From a virus, in the IMG/VR virus record IMGVR_UViG_3300021088_000008, positions 1 to 64,000 of that record: a stretch of 64,000 bases of DNA; one strand, given 5' to 3'. Position numbers and translations under genes: made by a program. The notes under the pieces were generated by a model. That model was not told the origin of the DNA and ran no database searches. It saw only the letters and a program-made list of their open reading frames with translations. Positions 21,711 to 29,982 of this stretch are shown here, piece after piece (the stretch's first letter is position 1; each line of letters begins with the position of its first letter).

Positions 21711-21913
21711 GAACGGCCAGGAGTGCATCGATACCCAAAGCGACGCGCCAGATTGCATTCCGCCGATCCCGAAGGGACCGAGGTCGATTTGTCGTGGATG
21801 TTGATTGCGGTATACCGCCGAAGGCGTAGGCTGCGCTCGGTGATTGGACTGCCAGAGCTCCTTGGCCCCGGTTTTGAACCCGGGGCCTTTTTCTTGCGTG
21901 GAACCTCGCCGCC
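21711..21913. other. non-coding gap ending in a terminator
   Basis: No gene is visible in these 203 bases. The hairpin GGCCCCGG / CCGGGGCC with T5 at 21864-21892 closes the upstream transcript before the protease operon. Confidence 0.5.
21864..21892 (+). terminator. rho-independent terminator
   Basis: GGCCCCGG (21864-21871), loop TTTTGAAC, CCGGGGCC (21880-21887), TTTTT. Perfect 8-base stem with a U tract. Confidence 0.9.
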
Positions 21914-21925
21914 GTGATAGAGGCG

Positions 21926-23185
21926 ATGATGCTCTCACTCGCCCCGAACGCTGCCATCCCCGCCGGCCTCCGCCGCAAGACCGCCTTTGATGCATCGGGG
22001 ATCACCAAACATGCAGCTGGGGTGCTGTTTGTTGCGCCGGATGGCGATATCCTGCTGCTGCGCCGCACCGGGACGCCAGGCCAGGACAACTTCGTCGGGC
22101 ATTGGTCCCTGCCGGGCGGCGGCGTCGAGGAGGGCGAGACACCCGAGATCGGCGCAGCGCGCGAGGCCAAGGAAGAGATGGGCGTCGACACCGACCCCAA
22201 GAGCTTCAAGGTCCTCGACCAGAAGGTCACCCCAACCGGGATGGCGTTCCACACTTTCGCCCAGCCGGTCGAGAAGAAATTCTGGCCGCAACTGAACGAC
22301 GAGCACAACGGCGCCGGCTGGTTTCCGCTGAGCGAGTTGCCGAGGCCGATCCACCCCGCGGTCGAGGCGATGCTCAAGAGCAAGCTCGGCGATGACCTGG
22401 GCGGCGCGCGCGACGGGCTGGTTGCATGGTCGAAACTTGCCGATGAAGAGGCCGAACGCGGCCGTGCGGCAGACGCTTGCCCGACCTGCGGCGGGACTGG
22501 TGAGCTCGCAGGCCCTGGCTGCAAGTGCGAGGACTGCGGCGGGACCGGAAAGAAACTCGGAGCGACTGATTCGGTCTTCCTGATCGCCATGGACCGGGAC
22601 AGCGTCCGATCCTTCGACCGTGATGGCCGCATGCGGGTTGCCATTGCCAATCTGAGCAAAGAGCAGATCAGGCCCTATGTCGGTCGAGAAATTCCCGGCT
22701 GGGATGACGCAACCCAGACCCACAAGTTGGGATTGGATCCGGACAAAATCTACAATCTCTATTGTCCTGGTGAGGAATTGGAAAAAGCGGCAGAAACCTT
22801 CAATGGGATTCAGCTTCTCAAGAAGCACACGCCGGTGAATGCAGAGGATCATAAAAAAAACGACATCATTGGGACGACCGGAACGAATGCGAAATTCAAT
22901 TCTCCGTTCTTGCAAAATAGCTTGGTTGTTTGGACGCAAGAAGGAATCGACCTCATCGAATCCGAGGAGATGAAGGAATTGAGTTGCGGGTATTTTTATG
23001 TACCGTTGATGAACCCTGGTGTTTTCAAGGGAGAGCCTTTCGACGGAATCATGACGCAACTATCCGGCAACCATTTAACGATTGTCGGCGATGGTCGAGC
23101 TGGATCGGAATGTCAGGTAGAGGATTCTGCCGTAGAATTGCAGTGGGCCGCGATCGAGCGGGCAATGATGGACATGACGACATGA
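21926..23185 (+). CDS. NUDIX hydrolase / DnaJ-type zinc finger / DUF2213 fusion protein, 419 aa
   Basis: Residues about 25-150 are a NUDIX domain with the full box GGGVEEGETPEIGAAREAKE then EMG. Around 185-212 two CxxCxGxG repeats (CPTCGGTGE, CEDCGGTGK) make a DnaJ-type zinc finger. From about 218 the rest is DUF2213, with YVGREIPGWD, LDPDKIYNLYCPGEEL, TPVNAEDHKKNDIIGTTG and ELSCGYFY; DUF2213 proteins stand in the place of the phage prohead protease and probably mature the head. The DUF2213 part is more AT-rich, including A8 at 22855-22862. GTG at 21914 or ATG at 21929 are other starts. Confidence 0.85.
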   Translation: MMLSLAPNAAIPAGLRRKTAFDASGITKHAAGVLFVAPDGDILLLRRTGTPGQDNFVGHWSLPGGGVEEGETPEIGAAREAKEEMGVDTDPKSFKVLDQKVTPTGMAFHTFAQPVEKKFWPQLNDEHNGAGWFPLSELPRPIHPAVEAMLKSKLGDDLGGARDGLVAWSKLADEEAERGRAADACPTCGGTGELAGPGCKCEDCGGTGKKLGATDSVFLIAMDRDSVRSFDRDGRMRVAIANLSKEQIRPYVGREIPGWDDATQTHKLGLDPDKIYNLYCPGEELEKAAETFNGIQLLKKHTPVNAEDHKKNDIIGTTGTNAKFNSPFLQNSLVVWTQEGIDLIESEEMKELSCGYFYVPLMNPGVFKGEPFDGIMTQLSGNHLTIVGDGRAGSECQVEDSAVELQWAAIERAMMDMTT

Positions 23186-23376
23186 TCGACGCCCGCGCCA
23201 TCCGAATTTCCCTCAATCTGACACAAGAACAATTCGCAAAGCGCTTCAGCCTGAATTTGGCTACGATACGCGAATGGGAGCAGCATCGTCGCGAGCCCAC
23301 GATGCATGCAAGAGTCCTTCTCGCCATCATCGCGTACGCTCCCGAAGTCGTCGATCAGGCGCTTCGAGGCGGCTAA
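23182..23376 (+). CDS. helix-turn-helix (XRE/HigA-like) protein, 64 aa
   Basis: Overlaps the protease end by four bases. ARAIRISLNLTQEQFAKRFS, then LATIREWEQHRREPTMHARV is a complete XRE helix-turn-helix with the C-terminal LLAIIAYAPEVVDQAL seen in HigA-like regulators. There is no toxin-like partner gene. A regulator buried inside the head operon is unusual. Confidence 0.75.
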   Translation: MIDARAIRISLNLTQEQFAKRFSLNLATIREWEQHRREPTMHARVLLAIIAYAPEVVDQALRGG

Positions 23377-23377
23377 T

Positions 23378-23400
23378 AATCTGACGCACTATCAGATTTT
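23378..23400 (+). terminator. weak hairpin with short T run, possible attenuator or operator
   Basis: AATCTGA (23378-23384), loop CGCACTA, TCAGATT (23392-23398) and TT. A 7-base AT-rich stem. It follows the helix-turn-helix gene and precedes the scaffold gene, so it could be that regulator's operator. Confidence 0.4.
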
Positions 23401-23455
23401 CCCAAAATAAGCGAAAGATTGCGGCATCAATCCCCGAATCCTCCGAGGGAGATGA

Positions 23456-24520
23456 GTGGGTAAGCTCGGTGACGAACTCCGGAAAAAGTACAAAACGCCC
23501 CGGGAAGCCCTGCGGGCGCTTGGCCTTGATGAAGCCCTACTCGACATCTCCCGCCTCGCTTATGATGGAGCAAATCCGATGAAGGCAACCAGGTTCGGCG
23601 CGGTCGCGCTCTCGATGACCGCGGCGCACGTCGCGCCGCTTCTGGCGATGGACCAGAAGGTGGTCCTGCCGAAGGATCTGTTCGCTCCCCTGACGACCAA
23701 GAACTTCAAGGCCGGCCGCGACAAGCTTCTGGCCGGCGTCCGTCTGGCGCTGGACGGCAAGCTGCGGAAAGGCCTCGCCCTCGACGGCAGCATGCAGAAC
23801 TTCGCCAAGGCGATCGACGCCTTCAACGAGAACATGAGCGGCGCCGGCGTCGACGAGGAGGCCCCGAAGCCCGAGGAGATGGAGAACGCGGCCACGGTCG
23901 GCCCGCTCGACGTCACGGAGCCCCGCAAGGAGCCCGGCGAGAAGGGCTTCGATGCCGAGCCGTTCAAGAACTTCCTCCGCGAAAAGGGCATGGGTGAGGA
24001 CGACATCATGAAGGCGTGCGACATGATGCCGAAGTCCGACATCACCGGCGACGCCGAGGAGACCCCGGAAGAAAAGGCCGCCCGGGAGAAGAAGGAAAAG
24101 GATGCCGCCGCAGCAAAGGACGCCGAGATGAAGGACATGGTCAGCAAGCCGGCGATGGATGCCGCCCTCAAGGCTCAGGCCAGCGAATTCCAGAAAGAGT
24201 TGACCAAGGTGCGCGACAACGAACGCGGCGTCCGCGCGGCAATCGCCGAGGTCCATCCCTGGGTCGGCGAGCTTCCGGCGACCATGGCGTTCGATACCGC
24301 CGCCGACGTCCACCGCCACGCGCTCGTGATGCGCGGCGTCGATGGCGCCAAGACGCTGCACGCCGATGCGCTGTTGCCGATCCTGAAGACGTTGCCGAAG
24401 AACGGCGCCCGGGCTCCCGAAAACAACGGCGGTGGCGAGCATATTGCCATGGATTCATCCGACCGCGCTGCGGTTGTCGCTCTGGCTCCCGATTTCGCCA
24501 ACATCTCGACCACGCTCTGA
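23456..24520 (+). CDS. scaffold-like head protein, 354 aa
   Basis: GTG start after GAGGGA. The middle is extremely charged and helical (EETPEEKAAREKKEKDAAAA), typical of phage scaffold proteins that guide capsid assembly, and it sits between protease and cement/capsid genes as scaffolds do. The C-terminal region has AAIAEVHPWVGELPATM and ALLPILKTLP. The N-terminal domain (about 1-110) is basic and may be the part that contacts the portal. Confidence 0.75.
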   Translation: MGKLGDELRKKYKTPREALRALGLDEALLDISRLAYDGANPMKATRFGAVALSMTAAHVAPLLAMDQKVVLPKDLFAPLTTKNFKAGRDKLLAGVRLALDGKLRKGLALDGSMQNFAKAIDAFNENMSGAGVDEEAPKPEEMENAATVGPLDVTEPRKEPGEKGFDAEPFKNFLREKGMGEDDIMKACDMMPKSDITGDAEETPEEKAAREKKEKDAAAAKDAEMKDMVSKPAMDAALKAQASEFQKELTKVRDNERGVRAAIAEVHPWVGELPATMAFDTAADVHRHALVMRGVDGAKTLHADALLPILKTLPKNGARAPENNGGGEHIAMDSSDRAAVVALAPDFANISTTL

Positions 24521-24585
24521 CCGCGTAGCGAAACGGACTTTTTATTAATTCCGGGGTTCGCCCCCATCGACGAAGGAGTCAAATC

Positions 24586-25551
24586 ATGAGCGGAACGGGC
24601 GGCTGGCAGGTCCAAGTGGCCGTGCAACCTGCGGCATTTATTCCAGGCAATCGAACGAGTGTGAATCCGCTCTTCAGTTTCGATGCCGGCCCTGGCGGGC
24701 TGGTATCTGGAGCGTCGCTCTTCGTCGGCCGTTTCGCGTGGGTGACCCCGCCGCTGGATCCGAACGGTGGCCCGACCATCGCGAACAGCTTCGGCAACGG
24801 GCCTCCGAATGGCTTCCTGCTTGGCGTGCAGCAGGCACTGAACACGACGTTCCTCTCAAATGCCGGCTTGCAAGTCCAACCAGGCGCTCAGACGGCGCTG
24901 CAGATCGCCGGCGACTTCGCAGTTCAGAACGACGGTACTACCGAGGCTGAGTACGGCCAGAAAGCATTCGCATTCGTTGCTACCGGCAAGGTGGCGTTCG
25001 CACCGACCGGGACAGCCTTCGGTGGCGCCTCGGCGACGACCAGCACCATCGCTCCGGCCACGTTCTCGGTGACCGGTTCGATCTCCGGCAATATCATGAC
25101 GGTCACGAACGTCGGTTCTGGCACCGTCACACCTGGAGCTGCAATTTCCGGCACTTCGATACCGACCGCACCGGCTCCGCTGATCGTGGCCCAATTGACT
25201 GGAACTCCCGGAGGAGTGGGAACATATTCCCTTAACGTGGGTGAGATCACGGCCGCATCAGAGACGATTTCAGGCACCTATGGAATCCTGACCATCGGTA
25301 CCGCGACCGGAACATTCGCGGTGGGGGATGTGCTTACTGGCCCGACTGTCGTGGCTGGCACCACGATCACCGCCAATATCACGGGCACGGGCGGCACGGG
25401 CGGAACGATGGCCGTGAATCCGACCCAAACCGTCACATCGAATACGATTGTAGCCAGCCTCGCGGTCGAAACCGCCTTCTACGCGCGCTCGACTGGCCTG
25501 CCGCTCGAGCCCGTGAAGATCAGTTCGTTCAAGGACGCCGGCGGTAACTGA
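24586..25551 (+). CDS. structural cement/decoration protein with inserted repeat module, 321 aa
   Basis: The N-terminal 150 residues have the gp24-type cement/DUF2190-like pattern: AAFIPGNRTSVNPL, VGRFAWVTPP, GFLLGVQQAL, then IAGDFAVQNDG and YGQKAFAFVATG. From about residue 158 to 291 there are two copies of a beta-rich module (GSISGNIMTVTNVGSG and TGTPGGVGTYSLN). The C-terminal ETAFYARSTGLPLEPVKISS belongs again to the first domain, so the module is an insertion in a loop. Confidence 0.75.
   Translation: MSGTGGWQVQVAVQPAAFIPGNRTSVNPLFSFDAGPGGLVSGASLFVGRFAWVTPPLDPNGGPTIANSFGNGPPNGFLLGVQQALNTTFLSNAGLQVQPGAQTALQIAGDFAVQNDGTTEAEYGQKAFAFVATGKVAFAPTGTAFGGASATTSTIAPATFSVTGSISGNIMTVTNVGSGTVTPGAAISGTSIPTAPAPLIVAQLTGTPGGVGTYSLNVGEITAASETISGTYGILTIGTATGTFAVGDVLTGPTVVAGTTITANITGTGGTGGTMAVNPTQTVTSNTIVASLAVETAFYARSTGLPLEPVKISSFKDAGGN
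25060..25458 (+). repeat. beta-rich virion module, copies 1 and 2 (cement protein)
   Basis: Protein-level repeat. Copy 1 has FSVTGSISGNIMTVTNVGSG and TGTPGGVGTY; copy 2 is shorter (AVGDVLTGPTVVAGTTITAN). See the other copies at 31864-32069, 37033-37245, 38091-38500 and 46468-47215. Confidence 0.75.
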
Positions 25552-25616
25552 TAGGGTTGTCACTTTTTGACGTCTCGTTTGAGGCGGATTGAAACGGGAA
25601 AGCAGGAGCTTCATCG

Positions 25617-26729
25617 ATGGACCGGAACCAAGCAATCGCCGAGTTTAACAAGGTGAGGCACGTCCTTAACCACGAGGGCGGGGTTATTTTCGATGGCGCC
25701 CGAATGTTCATTCCCGATGAGTGGAAGAACACGGGGGACAAGTCGCTCAGACAAATGGCGTTCGATGCCGCCGGCACCTTGGGCACCGATCCGAATGCGG
25801 CGCTCCCCGCGATGCTCACCACCGGCATCAGCCCGGATGTGATCCGGTTCGTATTTGCCCCGCTGCAGATCGCCAAGATCCTCGGTGGTGAGCGCAAGGT
25901 CGGCGACTGGCTGATGGAAACCTACATCTTCCCGGTCATCGAGGAGAACGGCGAAGTTTCCAGCTACGACGATTATTCGAACAACGGCCGCACCGGCATC
26001 AACTTCAATTACCCGCAACTCCAGTCCTATCTGTTCCAGACCTTCGTCAACTACGGCGAGCGGGAGACCGAGCGCGCCGGCTTGATGCGGATCAACTACG
26101 TCGGCGAACTCACCAGCGCTGCGGCCGGATTGCTCAATCGATTCGGAAACCTCGGATATGCCTTCGGCCTGGCTGGCCTGCAGAACTACGGCTTGATCAA
26201 CAACCCGTACCTCTCGGCGTTTTTGACGCCCGCCATCAAGGCGTGGGGCGGGACATCATGGTTCAACGCCGGCTCGCCGGCCGCAACTGCCAACGAGGTC
26301 TACAACGACATCCTGGCGGTGGTCGAGCAGATCATCAATCAGACCAACAGTGCGGTTGAGATGGACTCGCCGATGACGCTGGCGCTATCGCCGCAGTCGC
26401 AACTTGCCCTGGAATTCGCGAACTCGTTCGGCGTCTTCGTCAAGGATCTCCTGAAGCGCGGCTTCCCGAACATGAAAATTGTCCCCGCGCCGCAGTACGG
26501 GCAGAAAACCACCAACAACACCCAGGGCGATTCCGCCATCGGGAACGTGTTTCAGATCATCGTCGATAACATCGATGGCGGCAAAGTCGCCTATCCAGCC
26601 TACAACGAGAAGCTCCGCGCACACAAACTGATCCCGCAGGCCTCAAGTTGGCTGCAGAAATACACGAGCGGGATCTTCGGAACGGTTTGCCGCATGCCAG
26701 TTGGCATCGCCGGCATGCTCGGAGTTTAG
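25617..26729 (+). CDS. major capsid protein, DUF2184 family, 370 aa
   Basis: N-terminal part has NKVRHVLNHEGGVIFDGARM and LARLT-like LTTGISPDVIRFVFAP; the middle has YDDYSNNGRTGINFNYPQ and the C-terminus KLIPQASSWLQKYTSGIFG then TVCRMP. These are features of DUF2184 coat proteins with the HK97 fold. Length is normal. Good spacing from AGGAGC upstream (GGAAAGCAGGAGC). Very high expression is expected. Confidence 0.85.
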   Translation: MDRNQAIAEFNKVRHVLNHEGGVIFDGARMFIPDEWKNTGDKSLRQMAFDAAGTLGTDPNAALPAMLTTGISPDVIRFVFAPLQIAKILGGERKVGDWLMETYIFPVIEENGEVSSYDDYSNNGRTGINFNYPQLQSYLFQTFVNYGERETERAGLMRINYVGELTSAAAGLLNRFGNLGYAFGLAGLQNYGLINNPYLSAFLTPAIKAWGGTSWFNAGSPAATANEVYNDILAVVEQIINQTNSAVEMDSPMTLALSPQSQLALEFANSFGVFVKDLLKRGFPNMKIVPAPQYGQKTTNNTQGDSAIGNVFQIIVDNIDGGKVAYPAYNEKLRAHKLIPQASSWLQKYTSGIFGTVCRMPVGIAGMLGV

Positions 26730-26746
26730 CGTTGCAATAATGATTG

Positions 26747-26764
26747 GGGTGATGTAAGACACCC
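26747..26764 (+). promoter_or_regulatory. small hairpin next to HNH start codon
   Basis: GGGTG (26747-26751), loop ATGTAAGA, CACCC (26760-26764), only two bases before the ATG at 26767. It would mask the start in capsid read-through mRNA. Only a five-base stem, so weak. Confidence 0.35.
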
Positions 26765-26766
26765 GA

Positions 26767-27723
26767 ATGAACGCAAAAACCGGTACCGACAAAACGTGCC
26801 CCGCTTGCGGGGCATTGTTTTATGTGCAGGCCCATCGCGCCACGGGGGCCAAATTCTGTTCAATGAAATGCCTTTGGGCCGGGCGCCGCCCGCGCCCTGG
26901 GCCAGAGCTTCCCGTTACTCTGGTCTGCGCCAATTGTGGGAAGGAATTTCCTGTTCGACCTTATCGCAAGGATATTGCCAAGTTCTGCTCTCCGCGATGT
27001 GGTGCGCTTTTCAGTGGCGACAAACTAAAAAAGGCGAGAGCAGCAAAGCGAAGGCCAGGCGTAAAAACTTGTTCAAAGTGTAAAATCGAGAAACCGCACT
27101 CCGATTTCTGGAAACACTCCACGAGTTCTGACAGGATGCGCGGCGTCTGTATTCCGTGCCGTCAATCCGTTCACGATCAATGGATGGCTGCAAACCCTGG
27201 AAAGAAATTGGAGGCGGATCGTCGCTATTATGCAGAACATGCCGTTCAATTGAACGAATCCTCTCGGGCCAAATATGCTGCGAATCCAGAGCCTTTCTCC
27301 GAGCGTAACCGGGCGTGGCGCGCAGCTAACCCAGAAAAGGTAACGGCATCTAATATTCGAAAGCGGGAAAAGCACGGCGATAAGTTGCGCGCTGGAAAGC
27401 GTGCGCATTACCGGAAAAACAGCGCCATTTATAAAGCCCGAGCCGTTGCAAGGATGAAGCACATTAAGATCGCGACGCCGCCGTGGGCCGACATGGCGAA
27501 GATCTTCGCGATCTACGCCGAGTGCGAGCGCCTGACGAAAGAAACCGGTATTCCGCATCATGTCGACCACATTTACCCGTTGCGGGGAAGAACGATGTGC
27601 GGACTCCACGTCGAGGGAAATCTGCAGATCCTGCACGCCGTTGTAAATCTGAGGAAATCGAATAGAGTTCACGGAGACGATGGGGTGCCAGATTATTCCC
27701 TTCCAGGTGAAAATTGTGTATGA
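26767..27723 (+). CDS. free-standing HNH homing endonuclease with zinc fingers, 318 aa
   Basis: Three zinc-binding units at the N-terminus (CPACGALFYV..FCSMKC, CANCGKEFPV..FCSPRC, CSKCKIEKPHSDFW..CIPC) are followed by a long basic linker with many RKRE/ANPE-type repeats. The C-terminal HNH domain is PHHVDHIYPLRG, GLHVEGNLQIL and NLRKSNR. It is more AT-rich than its neighbours and sits between the major capsid gene and the next head gene. No good ribosome binding site is seen. This is the usual form of a homing endonuclease inserted in an intergenic space. Confidence 0.85.
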   Translation: MNAKTGTDKTCPACGALFYVQAHRATGAKFCSMKCLWAGRRPRPGPELPVTLVCANCGKEFPVRPYRKDIAKFCSPRCGALFSGDKLKKARAAKRRPGVKTCSKCKIEKPHSDFWKHSTSSDRMRGVCIPCRQSVHDQWMAANPGKKLEADRRYYAEHAVQLNESSRAKYAANPEPFSERNRAWRAANPEKVTASNIRKREKHGDKLRAGKRAHYRKNSAIYKARAVARMKHIKIATPPWADMAKIFAIYAECERLTKETGIPHHVDHIYPLRGRTMCGLHVEGNLQILHAVVNLRKSNRVHGDDGVPDYSLPGENCV

Positions 27724-27739
27724 AGCCTTCGAGGGCTTC
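27722..27739 (+). repeat. hairpin directly after HNH gene
   Basis: GAAGCC (27722-27727), loop TTCGAG, GGCTTC (27734-27739), overlapping the stop codon. No T tract. It may mark the edge of the inserted endonuclease segment or protect mRNA. Confidence 0.5.
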
Positions 27740-27758
27740 ATGACAGAGGGAAGAGATC

Positions 27759-28448
27759 ATGTCGACACTGACGGCCAAGCAGAAGCGAGCGGAGCGTGAG
27801 GATCGTCTGCGGGCCGAGGGCGCCGCGCAGGCCCGGGCCGAAATGGCAGGCACCGCTCCACGCGAATCCAATGGCCCGACATCCGAGCAAATCCAGGCGC
27901 TGAATCAGAAGGCGTTCGCTGATCCTGGCGCCGTTGCGGCCGCCTCCGGGGGTGTCGCGCAGCCCCAGCGCGCTGGCGCAAAGGTAATCGTCGCCTGCAA
28001 GATCGGCGTGCCGTACGTCAACCTGCAGCTTTGCGAGATGATCGAGGTCAACGAGGAGACGCAGACTGGATCACGGAAACGGATGCAGGCTCGGCGGACC
28101 GGCTCGGTGGTCCGGCTTCGCGGCACGGCCTATCCTCGAGGCGCGAAGCCATCGGAATTTCCCGACCCTCCGGTCATGGTCGGCGGCGCCGCGCTCAACT
28201 ACGGGATCGACAAGGACTGGTTCGATCAATGGCTTGACCAGAACAAGCGCAGCGCGCTCGTGATGAATGGGTTGATCTTCGCCCACGAAAAAGAGGATAT
28301 GGTGCGCGGGCAGGCAACCGAACAGGCATCCATTTTGAGTGGCCTGGAGCCGATCAATCCGAAGTCGGATCCGCGCATCAGGGCGTTCGCCAAGCCCACC
28401 CGGGAAGAGGTCAGCGATGTTGAAACCAGACCAAGAAAAGGCGTCTAG
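27759..28448 (+). CDS. head-associated hypothetical protein, 229 aa
   Basis: The first 75 residues are charged and Ala/Gln-rich, probably disordered. Then a folded part begins with VIVACKIGVPYVNLQLCEM and contains RLRGTAYPRGAKPSEFPDPP and GIDKDWFDQWLDQNKRSALV. The last piece is shared with the next gene product (DAEWWGKWLAQNK), so the two look like tandem relatives. Part of the capsid-connector operon; exact role unknown. Confidence 0.7.
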   Translation: MSTLTAKQKRAEREDRLRAEGAAQARAEMAGTAPRESNGPTSEQIQALNQKAFADPGAVAAASGGVAQPQRAGAKVIVACKIGVPYVNLQLCEMIEVNEETQTGSRKRMQARRTGSVVRLRGTAYPRGAKPSEFPDPPVMVGGAALNYGIDKDWFDQWLDQNKRSALVMNGLIFAHEKEDMVRGQATEQASILSGLEPINPKSDPRIRAFAKPTREEVSDVETRPRKGV

Positions 28449-28773
28449 CGAGGTGCAGCCGGAACGGAAGATGGTGCGCATCGCCTGCCGCATCCCGAAC
28501 GGTGTCGCAATCCGTCTCTCGAAAGTGGGTTGGGATGACGGCACAGGCGTCAAGCCGACGGTCCATGATGGTCCCGGCATCCGGCTTAACGGCCCTTCCC
28601 CGCTGCACACGGGCGCCGGCAACACCAGCCCGGAAGATCTTGAGCCCGGGATCACGGACGTCGATGCGGAATGGTGGGGCAAATGGCTGGCGCAGAACAA
28701 GCTGAATCCGGCCGTCGAACTCAAGCAGATCTTCCTCCTCGAGGAGGACACGAAGCCAAACCCTACGCTGTGA
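28417..28773 (+). CDS. relative of the preceding protein, 118 aa
   Basis: Overlaps the previous gene by 32 bases. MVRIACRIPNGVAIRLS, GPGIRLNGPSPL and VDAEWWGKWLAQNK match the folded half of the upstream protein in order and spacing. Probably an ancient duplication; role unknown. Confidence 0.65.
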   Translation: MLKPDQEKASSEVQPERKMVRIACRIPNGVAIRLSKVGWDDGTGVKPTVHDGPGIRLNGPSPLHTGAGNTSPEDLEPGITDVDAEWWGKWLAQNKLNPAVELKQIFLLEEDTKPNPTL

Positions 28774-29126
28774 CCTTCGCGGAGACGCTCGCGAAGAGTC
28801 AGGAACTGGACCGCGTTCTGGCGGCGCCTTTGAAGGATGGACGGATGCCTCAGGAGATCGGTGGGAAGCGGTTGGCGGGGGAGCTCGGCGCGATGTTTTC
28901 CCAGATCCAACAGGTGGTGGACAAGGCCAAGCTCGGCGTGGCGGCGGCCGCGTCGGAGTTGATGGAGGAGGTTCGCGGCGTCGAGGCGATTGAGAAGGCA
29001 GTGCGATCGGAGACCGCCGCAGTGCGCGCGTTCAAGGCACAGATGCTCGGCGACAACGCGCTGGCCGGCGAGAACGAGGACAAGGCCGAGCAGGAACCCA
29101 AAGTCACCGGTCAGGCTGCGGAATGA
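28770..29126 (+). CDS. hypothetical helical protein in connector operon, 118 aa
   Basis: GTG start in the previous stop. Almost entirely helical and charged: GELGAMFSQIQQVVDKAK, ASELMEEVRGVEAIEKAV. Likely coiled coil. Found between capsid and connector genes, perhaps an assembly factor. Confidence 0.65.
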   Translation: MTFAETLAKSQELDRVLAAPLKDGRMPQEIGGKRLAGELGAMFSQIQQVVDKAKLGVAAAASELMEEVRGVEAIEKAVRSETAAVRAFKAQMLGDNALAGENEDKAEQEPKVTGQAAE

Positions 29127-29626
29127 CAACGCCAGCGATCACATTCGTTTTCACGGATTGGACCGCGCAATTCGGCGAGTTCTCGGCTGTGAACCCGGTG
29201 GCGGCGCAGGCGTGGTTCAACCGGGCCACCAATTTCTGCAGCAACGATACCTGCAACCCGGCCTATCAGCAGGATCCGACCGGCGGGATACTGACGGGGC
29301 TGCTCTACCTGCTGACGGCACACATTGCCTGGCTCAACGCGCCGCGGGATGCGTTCGGCAATCCGGCAGCGACCGGCCAGCCGGCCCCGCCGATCGTGGG
29401 GCGAATCAATACGGCATCGGAAGGCTCGGTCTCTGTCGGCGCCGATATGGGCGACGCAAATGAGGGCTCCCCGTCGCAGGCCTGGTACATGCAGACGAAG
29501 TACGGCAGCGAGTTCTGGTACGCCAGCGCAACTTACCGGACCGGGTTCTACGTCGCCCAGCCGACGATCCTGCCTGAGAATAGCCTGTTTTTCCCGTATG
29601 GACCCCGCTGGCGCGGCGGATATTGA
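29123..29626 (+). CDS. DUF4054 head-tail adaptor, 167 aa
   Basis: Starts with an overlap of four bases. FTDWTAQFGEFSAVNPVAAQ, LTGLLYLLTAHIAWLN, GRINTASEGSVSVGADM and AWYMQTKYGSEFWYASA are all typical of DUF4054, the small head completion protein that sits below the portal. Length is normal. Confidence 0.87.
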   Translation: MTTPAITFVFTDWTAQFGEFSAVNPVAAQAWFNRATNFCSNDTCNPAYQQDPTGGILTGLLYLLTAHIAWLNAPRDAFGNPAATGQPAPPIVGRINTASEGSVSVGADMGDANEGSPSQAWYMQTKYGSEFWYASATYRTGFYVAQPTILPENSLFFPYGPRWRGGY

Positions 29627-29637
29627 AGGAGACTGAA

Positions 29638-29982
29638 ATGAGAATCGATTGGTCAGTTGCGGATGAATCCATCCGATTTATTCGGTTTCAAGCCACCAAC
29701 GTGACCTTATCGTTGCGTGATCTTGACGAGCTTGAAATGTGCACTGCAACCGAAGTTCTAGCCGAAATGCATTTTGGATCTCCAGAGAATCTGTTCTCGG
29801 GACTTGATGGCCAGCATAAGGTCGTGAGATGGGCTTCAATCCACATCCTGTGCAGGAAGCCAAAGGGATACCCTCGACTACAGAGGAATTGGCTGAAATA
29901 CAGCCTTTCCGACAGCGATCAGGTTGTAGATTCCGAGGGAAATCGTGCGCGATGGGATGATGATCAGGTAGCCGCTGCCTAA
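29638..29982 (+). CDS. hypothetical protein between connector genes, 114 aa
   Basis: AAGGAG at 7 bases before the ATG. Lower GC than neighbours. Beta-rich start (MRIDWSVADESIRFIRFQAT) and a helical end. The previous and following genes are standard connectors, so this is probably a recent insert with unknown function. Confidence 0.6.
   Translation: MRIDWSVADESIRFIRFQATNVTLSLRDLDELEMCTATEVLAEMHFGSPENLFSGLDGQHKVVRWASIHILCRKPKGYPRLQRNWLKYSLSDSDQVVDSEGNRARWDDDQVAAA

Noticed and set aside
21841-21890. tRNA-like T arm (GGTTTTGAACC) in the gap before the protease
   Set aside because: Only the terminator hairpin; no D arm, anticodon arm or acceptor stem can be drawn.
22855-22862. Run of eight A in the DUF2213 part as a slippage site
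   Set aside because: The reading frame is continuous and protein-like on both sides, so no frameshift is needed.
21637-23059. Minus-strand open frames of 340 and 374 codons opposite the NUDIX/DUF2213 gene
   Set aside because: Caused by high GC; the plus strand has clear domains, and these frames have no start signals or known motifs.
23182-23376. HigA-type antitoxin of a toxin-antitoxin pair
   Set aside because: No HigB/RelE-like toxin gene lies next to it; it is better described as a lone HTH regulator.
23537-24442. Minus-strand open frame of 301 codons opposite the scaffold gene
   Set aside because: Antisense shadow of a very charged, GC-rich gene; Arg/His/Leu-rich without domain signs.
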